Below are positions 1 to 5,844 of a stretch of 12,670 nucleotides of DNA, one piece after another. Every line of letters starts with the position of its first letter. Positions within the stretch are counted from its first letter, which is position 1. The notes beneath the pieces are model-generated. The model made no database searches and had not been told where the DNA came from. It saw nothing but the letters and a program-made list of their open reading frames with translations. The translations under genes and the position numbers were made by a program. Source of the stretch: an uncultured Collinsella sp. (GTDB lineage: Bacteria; Actinomycetota; Coriobacteriia; Coriobacteriales; Coriobacteriaceae); assembly GCA_902475445.1 (NCBI GenBank), contig CABRZN010000051.1, positions 1 to 12,670 on the forward strand. The letters run 5' to 3'.

Positions 1-1553
1 AGGCCGGTGGCCTTGTTGTCCATCTGCAGGGCGGTGATGCCCTCGGTGGTGCCGGTGACCTTAAAGTCCATGTCGCCCAGGAAGTCCTCGAGACCCTGGA
101 TGTCGGACAGAACCACGGTCTTGCCCTCCTCCTGGATCAGGCCCATGGCGATACCGGAGACCGGGCGCTTAATGGGCACGCCGCCGTCCATAAGGGCGAG
201 CGTAGAACCGCAGGTCGAAGCCATCGAAGAGGAGCCGTTGGACTCCATGACCTCGGAGACGACGCGGATGGCGTAGGGGAACTCGTTCTCGTCGGGAAGC
301 ACCGGAAGCAGAGCGCGCTCGGCCAGATTGCCGTGGCCGATCTCGCGGCGCTTGGGGCTGCCCATGCGGCCGGTCTCGCCGGTGCAGAACGGCGGGAAGT
401 TGTAGTGATGCATGTAGCGCTTGCCCTCGGTGGGCTCTATGGTATCCAGACGCTGGCCCTCGTTGAGCATGCCGAGCGACAGGACGGAGAACACCTGGGT
501 CTGGCCGCGCTGGAACAGGCCGGAGCCGTGAACGAGCGGCAGGTAGTTGTCCTTCACCATGATGGGACGGATCTCGTCAGCGGCACGGCCGTCGACGCGC
601 TCGCCGGTCTCGACGACCATGGTGCGCATGGCCTTCTTCTCAAGCTTCTTGAGCGCCACGGGGATCTCGCGCTCCCAAGCGGCCTGCTCCTCCTCGGTGA
701 ACTCGGCGCGGATGGACTCCTTCAGAGCCTCGACCTTACCGATACGGGAGAGCTTGTCGGCATCGCGAAGGGCGGCTGCCATCTCGTCGTAGTGGGCGAA
801 GATGCGCTCCTGGACCTCCTCGACGGGCTGATCGAGCGGGTACTCCTTCTTGACGATGGGGCCGTTGACCTGCTCCCACTCGGCGACGAACTCGTCCTGA
901 GCCTGGCAGAAAGCAGCAAGGGCCTCCTGGCCAAACTTCATGGCGGCGAGCATGTCGTCCTCGGAGATCTCCTCTGCGCCGGCCTCAACCATCGAGATGA
1001 AGTCGGCGGATCCACCCAGCTCCAGGTCCAGATCGGAGTTCTCGCGCTCCTCGTAGGTGGGGTTGACGATAAACTCGCCGGTCTCCACGTTACGGCCGAT
1101 GCGCACACAGGCAAGCGGGCCCTCGAAGGGCACGCCGCCGAGCGTCATGGCCAGGGAAGCACCCATGACGTTGATGACGTCAAAGGGGTTGACCTGGTCG
1201 GCGACAAGCGAGGTAGCGACGATGTGCACCTCGTTGCGGAAGCCATCCGGGAAGCTCGGGCGAATCGGACGGTCGATCATGCGCGCGGTGAGCGTGGCCT
1301 TCTCGCTGGGACGGCCCTCACGCTTGAGGTAGCCACCCGGGATGCGGCCGGCGGCGTACATCTTCTCGTTGAAGTCGACGGTCAGCGGGAAGAAGTCGTA
1401 GTTCTTGCGCTCCTTGGAGACGACCACGGTGTCGAGCATGGTGGTGTCGCCCTGCTTGACCAGGCAGGCGCCGGTGGCCTGCTTGGCAAGCTCGCCCGAC
1501 TCAAAGGTGTAGGTCTTGCCGTACAGCTCAAAGGTCTTGGATACGAGTGTCAT
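1..1553 (-). CDS. pnp: Polyribonucleotide nucleotidyltransferase (PNPase), 3' end outside window
   Basis: PNPase degrades RNA 3'-to-5' by phosphorolysis and is a main exoribonuclease of mRNA decay in the cytoplasm. The window holds the first 517 codons. The missing part should be the end of the second RNase PH domain plus the KH and S1 RNA-binding domains. Visible parts in order are the first RNase PH domain (about residues 12-145, with FFPLTVDF and IDRPIRPSFP), the helical linker domain (about 150-230), and the second RNase PH domain with SNGSSSMAST and LEDFLGDMDFK. Residues D490, D496 and K498 in the latter align with the E. coli catalytic D486, D492 and K494. The start is ATG at 1551-1553 with AAAGGAG at 1558-1564, four bases away. 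The gene lies 149 bp downstream of rpsO behind a terminator-like hairpin and a structured leader, as in the rpsO-pnp operons of other bacteria. Identification is very secure. Confidence 0.97.
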   Translation of the reverse strand, partial: MTLVSKTFELYGKTYTFESGELAKQATGACLVKQGDTTMLDTVVVSKERKNYDFFPLTVDFNEKMYAAGRIPGGYLKREGRPSEKATLTARMIDRPIRPSFPDGFRNEVHIVATSLVADQVNPFDVINVMGASLAMTLGGVPFEGPLACVRIGRNVETGEFIVNPTYEERENSDLDLELGGSADFISMVEAGAEEISEDDMLAAMKFGQEALAAFCQAQDEFVAEWEQVNGPIVKKEYPLDQPVEEVQERIFAHYDEMAAALRDADKLSRIGKVEALKESIRAEFTEEEQAAWEREIPVALKKLEKKAMRTMVVETGERVDGRAADEIRPIMVKDNYLPLVHGSGLFQRGQTQVFSVLSLGMLNEGQRLDTIEPTEGKRYMHHYNFPPFCTGETGRMGSPKRREIGHGNLAERALLPVLPDENEFPYAIRVVSEVMESNGSSSMASTCGSTLALMDGGVPIKRPVSGIAMGLIQEEGKTVVLSDIQGLEDFLGDMDFKVTGTTEGITALQMDNKATG

Positions 1554-1566
1554 TGTTCTCCTTTAC

Positions 1567-1637
1567 CCCGCAGACCCCTTGCCTGCGGGCTTCTCATGTG
1601 ACGCGGGCCCCCTGCCCCCGCCACGCTTCAGAGCGTG
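1567..1637 (-). promoter_or_regulatory. Structured pnp 5' leader with three hairpins
   Basis: In transcript order three inverted repeats follow one another. Hairpin A has a perfect 6-bp stem CACGCT/AGCGTG with a 4-nt loop (1622-1637). Hairpin B has a 5-bp GC stem GCGGG/CCCGC (1603-1621). Hairpin C has a perfect 7-bp stem CCCGCAG/CTGCGGG with a 9-nt loop containing AAGGGG (1567-1589). Hairpin C ends two bases before the pnp Shine-Dalgarno. In E. coli the pnp leader forms a stem cut by RNase III, after which PNPase represses its own translation. A similar role here is inferred from position only. The repeats are seen directly; their folding and function are not shown. Confidence 0.5.
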
Positions 1638-1655
1638 ATTGTTCGCGCCCTTACA

Positions 1656-1688
1656 CAAAAAGAGCGCCCCGCTGCGCAGGACGCTCTT
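1656..1688 (-). terminator. Factor-independent terminator/attenuator between rpsO and pnp
   Basis: On the minus strand a stem AAGAGCG (1682-1688) pairs with CGCTCTT (1660-1666). It is extended inward by a GC-rich segment and followed directly by a run of T (complement of AAAA at 1657-1660). It begins 14 bp after the rpsO stop codon. This is the classic shape of an intrinsic terminator. Because pnp follows with no strong promoter visible in between, it probably ends only part of the transcripts, like the t1 site between rpsO and pnp in E. coli. Confidence 0.8.
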
Positions 1689-1702
1689 AGCATGTACAAA
1701 TC

Positions 1703-1981
1703 CTACTGGATGTTGTCGCGGATGCCCAGAGCCTTGATGAGCTCACGGTACTCGACGATGTCGTTCTTCTTGATGTAGGAGAGAAGACGACGACGACGGC
1801 CGACGAGCATGAGCAGACCACGACGGGTGTGGAAGTCCTTCTGGTGGGACTTCATGTGCTCGGTCAGCTCCTTGATGCGCTCGGACAGGATGGCGACCTG
1901 AACCTTGGGGTTGCCGGTGTCGACCGGGGTGTTACCGAACTGGGCAGTCAGCTCCGCCTTGCGCTCTTTGGAAACAGTCAT
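1703..1981 (-). CDS. rpsO: 30S ribosomal protein S15
   Basis: S15 is a primary 16S rRNA-binding protein of the small subunit platform and contacts the 23S rRNA in an intersubunit bridge. The product is 92 residues, close to the usual 89. It carries the family core: LSERIKELTEHMKSH, the RRGLLMLVGRRRRLLSY segment with its basic cluster, and a C-terminal helix ending GIRDNIQ. The start is ATG at 1979-1981, preceded by AAAGGTG at 1987-1993 with a 5-nt spacer. The open frame continues upstream to 2077 but that part lacks homology and lies before the ribosome-binding site. The gene stands 138 bp after recO with its own leader and is followed by an intrinsic terminator and pnp. S15 represses its own mRNA in several bacteria, and the leader here has a candidate structure. 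Confidence 0.97.
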   Translation of the reverse strand: MTVSKERKAELTAQFGNTPVDTGNPKVQVAILSERIKELTEHMKSHQKDFHTRRGLLMLVGRRRRLLSYIKKNDIVEYRELIKALGIRDNIQ

Positions 1982-2001
1982 TGTTTCACCTTTCGTTTTA
2001 C

Positions 2002-2017
2002 GTCGCCCACGGGCGAC
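2002..2017 (-). promoter_or_regulatory. Hairpin in the rpsO leader, possible S15 autoregulatory element
   Basis: A perfect inverted repeat GTCGCC/GGCGAC (the outer seven bases on each side match, with two bases between) forms a tight tetraloop hairpin. It lies 20 bp before the rpsO start and 8 bp before its Shine-Dalgarno. S15 leaders in several phyla hold structured RNA that S15 binds to repress translation, using different folds in different lineages. The repeat is visible; the regulatory role is an inference from its position. Confidence 0.4.
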
Positions 2018-2086
2018 TCGATTCGCCTCGGACTGGGAAGCCGCCGGTGGAGCGAGCAACCAAGGTCGAGGTACCAACAGGTCGGT

Positions 2087-2095
2087 ATGTTACCA
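2087..2095 (-). promoter_or_regulatory. Candidate extended -10 promoter for rpsO
   Basis: The minus strand reads TGGTAACAT, a TGn extension followed by TAACAT, which is close to the TATAAT consensus. It lies in the recO-rpsO gap and would give a leader of roughly 100 nt. No good -35 hexamer is seen 16-18 bp upstream (GCGCAG at 17 bp), so this rests on the extended -10 alone. It fits the expectation that a ribosomal protein gene has its own promoter. Confidence 0.35.
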
Positions 2096-2119
2096 CAAGC
2101 AGCCCGCGCCTGCGCATCA

Positions 2120-2869
2120 TCACCGACCCAACATGAATTCCATCGCACGGAGGCGCTGGTCGGTATGCGTCGCCGCCCACACATGCGAAAGCCCGAGCAA
2201 GAACGCCGCCGTATGCGGGTCGATTTTCTCGGCCATAAGCGCATCGAAGGTCATGGACATGAGGGCGCGCAGCCATGCGGTCTCACCGGTCGACACCAGT
2301 TCGGCACCTGGAACGCTCGACGCGCACGACCCGCACATGAGACCGCCCGCCTGGGCTGAAAAATACGACAGCATGGGGTCTCCGCACAGCACACAGGCCG
2401 AAAAATCGGGACGATAGCCAACGTGCGATAGCAGCTTAAAGACATATGCCGCCACAAGTAGGTCCATATGTGCCGTATCAAGCCCGCTGCCCACCAGGGC
2501 AAGCGCTCGCTGCGTTATGGCAAAGGTAAACGGGTCCTCGGCGTCCTCGAACGAGCACACGCGCGCGACCTCGGCGATCGCGCTTGCGGCGCAGGTCGTC
2601 TCGTAATCGGGCGCAGCGCCGAGCGGCGCTTCCATAAGCTCGGCCTGAGAAACCACGTCGAGTGACCGTCCATGTGCGAGCAGCATATCGACCGTACAGA
2701 ACAGCTCGCAGCGCGCAGCCAGGCGTCCGCCGGGTTTGCGGGCGCCCTTTGCCACGGCACGAACCTGCCGTCCCCGCTCGTCAAGCATCGTCAAGATCAG
2801 GTCGGTCTCTTTGAGCTTAGTCTTATCGAGGACGAGCACCTTGGTGCGATATGTCCGGGAGCCTGCCAT
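2120..2869 (-). CDS. recO: DNA repair protein RecO
   Basis: RecO acts in the RecFOR recombination mediator pathway, helping load RecA onto single-stranded DNA coated with SSB and annealing complementary strands. The product is 249 residues, typical for the family. The N-terminal OB-fold (about 1-80) holds the signature YRTKVLVLDKTKLKETD and the basic AVAKGARKPGGRL. The C-terminal helical domain carries a four-cysteine zinc site at C159, C162, C179 and C182. The start is ATG at 2867-2869. The best Shine-Dalgarno, AAGGA, overlaps the era stop codon but lies about 12 nt away, separated by a GC-only self-complementary stretch, so initiation may be weak or helped by that stretch folding. The gene follows era by 15 bp, an order conserved in many Gram-positive bacteria. 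Confidence 0.95.
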   Translation of the reverse strand: MAGSRTYRTKVLVLDKTKLKETDLILTMLDERGRQVRAVAKGARKPGGRLAARCELFCTVDMLLAHGRSLDVVSQAELMEAPLGAAPDYETTCAASAIAEVARVCSFEDAEDPFTFAITQRALALVGSGLDTAHMDLLVAAYVFKLLSHVGYRPDFSACVLCGDPMLSYFSAQAGGLMCGSCASSVPGAELVSTGETAWLRALMSMTFDALMAEKIDPHTAAFLLGLSHVWAATHTDQRLRAMEFMLGR

Positions 2870-2884
2870 GCGCGCCGCGCGTCC

Positions 2885-3952
2885 TTAGTCCTCGGCGTTA
2901 TAGCCAAAGCGGCGAATCTGGGCCTCGTCGTCGCGCCAGCCGGACTTGACCTTCACGTCCAGCTCCAAAAAGACCTGCGTGCCAAAGATGCGCTCAAGAT
3001 CGCGACGGGCGTCGATACCGATATGCTTGATCATCTCGCCGCCCTTGCCGATGATGATGCCCTTTTGGCCCTCGCGCTCGACGCAAATGGTGGCGTGCAC
3101 GCGCAGCACCTTCTTGGTCTGCTCGAGCGCATCGCAGATCACGCCAACGGAGTGCGGAATCTCATCACGGGTGCGGCGCAAGACCTTCTCGCGCACAAAC
3201 TCGGCAACGAGCGTCTCATCGGAAGCGTCGGTACCCATGTCCTCGGGGAACCAACGTGGACCCTCGGGCAAAAAGTGCGCAACGGTCTCGATAAAGGCAT
3301 CGACGTTGAAGTTCTTGACCGACGACGTCACGATCTCGTCGTCATATTCCATGAGCTCGTGGGCGGCCTTAAGCTGCTCCATGACCTGTGCGGGGTCGGC
3401 CTCATCGGCCTTGGTAAGCACCAGGACCTTCTTGCAACGAGCGCATCTGACACGCTCGGCAACCCAGGCGTCTCCCCTGCCGATGGGCTTGGTGGCATCA
3501 ATCAAAAACGCGACGACGTCAACATCGTTCAGCTCGAACAACGCACTCTTGTTGAGCTCGGAACCCAGACCGTCCTTGGGCTTGTGGATACCCGGGGTAT
3601 CGACAAAGACCAGCTGGTAGCCGGGACGGTTAACGACGGCGCGCATGCGGCGGCGGGTCGTCTGGGCCACAGGCGAGGTGATGGCGACCTTTTTGCCATA
3701 GCAGGCATTAAGCAGCGTGGACTTGCCAGCGTTGGGACGACCGACCAGGGCCACAAAGCCGCTGCGGAAACCGGGCTCAACGTCGCCAAAGCCCGCGAGG
3801 TTGTCGTCCTCGTCGCACAGGGCGTCGAGTTCCTCGTCGCTCATACCCTCAAACGGGTCGAACTCATCGACATCCTCGAGCTCCTCGGTATCCACCGCGT
3901 CCAGGGACTCGTCGTCCAAAATCTCATCGGTAGGCTGCATATTGTCGGACAT
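2885..3952 (-). CDS. era: GTPase Era with acidic N-terminal extension
   Basis: Era is a GTPase that binds the 3' end of 16S rRNA and aids maturation of the 30S subunit. The product is 355 residues, longer than the usual 300 or so because of an N-terminal extension. Residues 1-59 hold 26 Asp/Glu and no Lys, Arg or His. The GTPase domain follows: G1 GRPNAGKS (71-78), the switch I segment QTTRRR (97-102), G3 DTPG (118-121), G4 TKAD (180-183, Thr in place of the usual Asn) and G5 around SS (210-211). A C-terminal KH domain carries the GxxG loop in GIIIGKGGEMIK (298-309). A CxxC (C170, C173) sits just before G4. The start is ATG at 3950-3952 with AAAGGGA five bases upstream. A start at M5 or M37 is possible, but the upstream ATG has the ribosome-binding site. 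It lies 12 bp after dgkA and 15 bp before recO. Confidence 0.96.
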   Translation of the reverse strand: MSDNMQPTDEILDDESLDAVDTEELEDVDEFDPFEGMSDEELDALCDEDDNLAGFGDVEPGFRSGFVALVGRPNAGKSTLLNACYGKKVAITSPVAQTTRRRMRAVVNRPGYQLVFVDTPGIHKPKDGLGSELNKSALFELNDVDVVAFLIDATKPIGRGDAWVAERVRCARCKKVLVLTKADEADPAQVMEQLKAAHELMEYDDEIVTSSVKNFNVDAFIETVAHFLPEGPRWFPEDMGTDASDETLVAEFVREKVLRRTRDEIPHSVGVICDALEQTKKVLRVHATICVEREGQKGIIIGKGGEMIKHIGIDARRDLERIFGTQVFLELDVKVKSGWRDDEAQIRRFGYNAED

Positions 3953-3964
3953 GGGAATCCCTTT

Positions 3965-4342
3965 CTAAATAAAGCCGAGCGCGTGGGCAAATACCAGCAA
4001 GCCCACAATCGCGGCGGTGATGGAAAGAACGTATACGGAGGCGGCGGCGATGTCCTTCGCACGCTTGGCCAGCGGATGGAGCTCCTGGGTCGCCAGGTCG
4101 ACGATGGCCTCCATGGCGGTATTGCAAAGCTCGCCGTGGATCACCAGGCCGCAACAGATGATAATCGTGGCCCACTCGGCAATGTCGAGCCCCACGATGC
4201 AGCCTGCAATGACGGTGCACACGCCCGCCACGAGCATGACCTTAATGTTGCGCTCGGTCTTGACGGCGGTGACGAAGCCCTCCATAGCGTAAGAAAACGA
4301 CTTTAAGAAGGACGGATGGTCCTTGTTCGATCCGGGAATCAT
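3965..4342 (-). CDS. dgkA: Undecaprenol/diacylglycerol kinase family membrane protein
   Basis: Members of this small trimeric membrane kinase family phosphorylate lipid alcohols. In Gram-positive bacteria the main substrate is undecaprenol, feeding the lipid carrier for cell-wall synthesis. The product is 125 residues, the usual size. The amphipathic N-terminus is followed by three membrane segments (about 34-51, 55-70 and 101-122). The family signature is seen as E71, N74-T75-A76, E78 and D82, matching the active-site ExxNTAxExxxD of DgkA. The start is ATG at 4340-4342, with AGGAG overlapping the stop codon of ybeY 9 bp upstream, so the two genes are coupled. The position between ybeY and era is the same as in many Firmicutes. 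Substrate choice cannot be read from the sequence. Confidence 0.93.
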   Translation of the reverse strand: MIPGSNKDHPSFLKSFSYAMEGFVTAVKTERNIKVMLVAGVCTVIAGCIVGLDIAEWATIIICCGLVIHGELCNTAMEAIVDLATQELHPLAKRAKDIAAASVYVLSITAAIVGLLVFAHALGFI

Positions 4343-4351
4343 AGACGGCTC

Positions 4352-4861
4352 CTAGTCGTGGGCGTGGTTGGTGATGGGGCCGACGTGGACTAGCTTGGGG
4401 TCCTCGCCGCGCTCGAGCGCCAAATCGCGCAGGATGGCGTCCTCGCGGGCCTCCATGACCTCGGCCTCGTCGTCCTCGATGTGGTCATAGCCCAGCAGGT
4501 GCAGCATGCCGTGAACGAGCATCAGACGGCACTCGTCAGCGGGGCTATTGCCAAAACCGGGGGCCTGACGGGCAATAACCTGCGGGGCCAAGATAATATC
4601 GCCGAGCTCGAGCGTCTCATCGGCGGGAATGTCATCGTCAAAGGCCGAATCGCACTCAAACGAGAGTACATCGGTGGTGCGATCGATACCGCGCCACTCG
4701 TGGTTGAGCTCGTGCATCTCGTCCTCGTCGACATACGAAAGGGAAATCTCGACTTCACGTTCAACGCCCTCGGCGGCAAGCACAACCCCGCAGATGTGCT
4801 CCACCTCCTGCGCATCGAGCAGCGTATCGAGTTCGGCATCGTTGCTGATCAATACACTCAA
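4352..4861 (-). CDS. ybeY: Endoribonuclease YbeY, rRNA maturation factor
   Basis: YbeY is a metal-dependent single-strand endoribonuclease needed for 16S rRNA 3'-end maturation and ribosome quality control. The product is 169 residues. The zinc-binding signature H-x3-H-x5-H is present as H117, H121 and H127 in HGMLHLLGYDH, and the conserved substrate-groove segment RGIDRTTDVLSFE lies at about 57-69. The initiation codon is TTG (4859-4861), which overlaps the phoH stop as TTGA. AAAGGAG at 4867-4873, five bases away, supports it, and no ATG lies nearby in frame. The end is followed by dgkA after 9 bp. YbeY and Era act on the same end of 16S rRNA, which fits their shared transcript. Confidence 0.96.
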   Translation of the reverse strand: MSVLISNDAELDTLLDAQEVEHICGVVLAAEGVEREVEISLSYVDEDEMHELNHEWRGIDRTTDVLSFECDSAFDDDIPADETLELGDIILAPQVIARQAPGFGNSPADECRLMLVHGMLHLLGYDHIEDDEAEVMEAREDAILRDLALERGEDPKLVHVGPITNHAHD

Positions 4862-5844
4862 CGGGACTCCTTTCGGTCACGTACGCGTTTCTCGCGCACA
4901 TCATCATAAGTGTCGTATGCCTCGACGATACGTCCCACCAAGGCATGGCGCACCACGTCGGCGCGCTCGAGGTGCGAAAATGCGACATCGTCGACACGGC
5001 CCAAAATCTGCTCAACGTCGGCAAGACCGCCACGACGACCCACCAGGTCGCGCTGGCTCAGGTCGCCGGTAATCACGAACTTGGAGTTAAAACCCAAGCG
5101 CGTCAAAAACATCTTCATCTGCTCAGGCGTGGTATTTTGCGCCTCGTCGAGCACCACGAAGGCATCGCTCAGCGTGCGGCCGCGCATATAGGCAAGCGGG
5201 GCGATCTCGATCACGCCGCGCTCCATAAGCTCATCGGTGCGCTCGCGATCCATCATGTCAAAAAGGGCGTCGTAAAGCGGACGCATGTAGGGATCGATCT
5301 TTTCCTCGAGGGTACCGGGCAAAAAGCCCAGGTTCTCCCCCGCCTCGACAACCGGACGCGTCAAGATCAGACGGCCCACCTCGTGGCGCTTGAGCGCGGC
5401 AACGGCGAGCGCCATGGCCAGATAAGTCTTACCGGTGCCGGCAGGACCCAGGCCAAAGGTGATGGTATGCGAGCGAATGGCATCCACATAGCGCTTTTGG
5501 CCGAGCGTTTTGGGGCGAATGGCACGACCGCGATACGAAAGCAGCACGTCATCGCGAAGCGACGTAGCCTCGTGCTCACCGTCGCGCAGAACGGCCAGAC
5601 AGCGCGAGACATCGTCGGCAGACAGCGTGCGCCCGGCGGCCGCCTCGCGAAAAGCGTGCTCGAAAAAGCGCGCCATGAGTTCGACCTCGTCCGGGTCGCC
5701 GCTCACGGAGATGCTATCGCCACGGGCGACCACATGGGCGCGAACCAAGCTCTCGAGCGCACGAAGGACGCCGTCGCCGGCGCCCAAAACGCACGAGGGA
5801 TCAATTCCCTCGGGAACGGTAAGTCTAATCTTCGAGGCTTCCAT
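4858..5844 (-). CDS. phoH: PhoH family P-loop ATPase (PhoH-like/YbeZ type)
   Basis: PhoH-like proteins (YbeZ in E. coli) are cytoplasmic ATPases with a predicted RNA-related role, and they are nearly always encoded next to ybeY. The product is 328 residues. Residues 1-100 form the less conserved N-terminal part. The PhoH ATPase domain has Walker A GPAGTGKT (133-140), the segment TRPVVEAGENLGFLPGTLEEK (about 162-182, a family signature), Walker B VVLDEAQN (230-237) and ITGDLSQRD (258-266). A charged Lys/Arg tail ends the protein. The ATG at 5842-5844 is chosen because AGGGAGG (5848-5854) precedes it and MEASKIRL resembles family N-termini. The frame is open back to 5949, but that part lies within mtaB. 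The gene overlaps the end of mtaB by 20 bp and the ybeY start by 4 bp. Confidence 0.94.
   Translation of the reverse strand: MEASKIRLTVPEGIDPSCVLGAGDGVLRALESLVRAHVVARGDSISVSGDPDEVELMARFFEHAFREAAAGRTLSADDVSRCLAVLRDGEHEATSLRDDVLLSYRGRAIRPKTLGQKRYVDAIRSHTITFGLGPAGTGKTYLAMALAVAALKRHEVGRLILTRPVVEAGENLGFLPGTLEEKIDPYMRPLYDALFDMMDRERTDELMERGVIEIAPLAYMRGRTLSDAFVVLDEAQNTTPEQMKMFLTRLGFNSKFVITGDLSQRDLVGRRGGLADVEQILGRVDDVAFSHLERADVVRHALVGRIVEAYDTYDDVREKRVRDRKESR
4867..4873 (-). promoter_or_regulatory. Ribosome-binding site fixing the TTG start of ybeY
   Basis: AAAGGAG lies inside the last codons of phoH, five bases before the TTG start. Together with the TTGA stop/start overlap this indicates that ybeY is translated by ribosomes finishing phoH. 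Confidence 0.75.

Noticed and set aside
333..1601. 422-codon open frame on the plus strand
   Set aside because: It is opposite the conserved pnp coding frame and its product has repetitive Leu/Gly/Asp composition typical of a complementary-strand shadow.
1982..2077. Longer rpsO product starting at 2077
   Set aside because: The extra 32 residues have no S15 homology and precede the good ribosome-binding site at 1987-1993.
2870..2881. GC-only self-complementary stretch between era and recO as a terminator
   Set aside because: No T run follows it and the stem is very short. At most it may affect the distance between the Shine-Dalgarno and the recO start.
2672..4306. 544-codon open frame on the plus strand
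   Set aside because: It is antisense to recO, era and dgkA with no domain motif and no ribosome-binding site; a shadow of codon bias.
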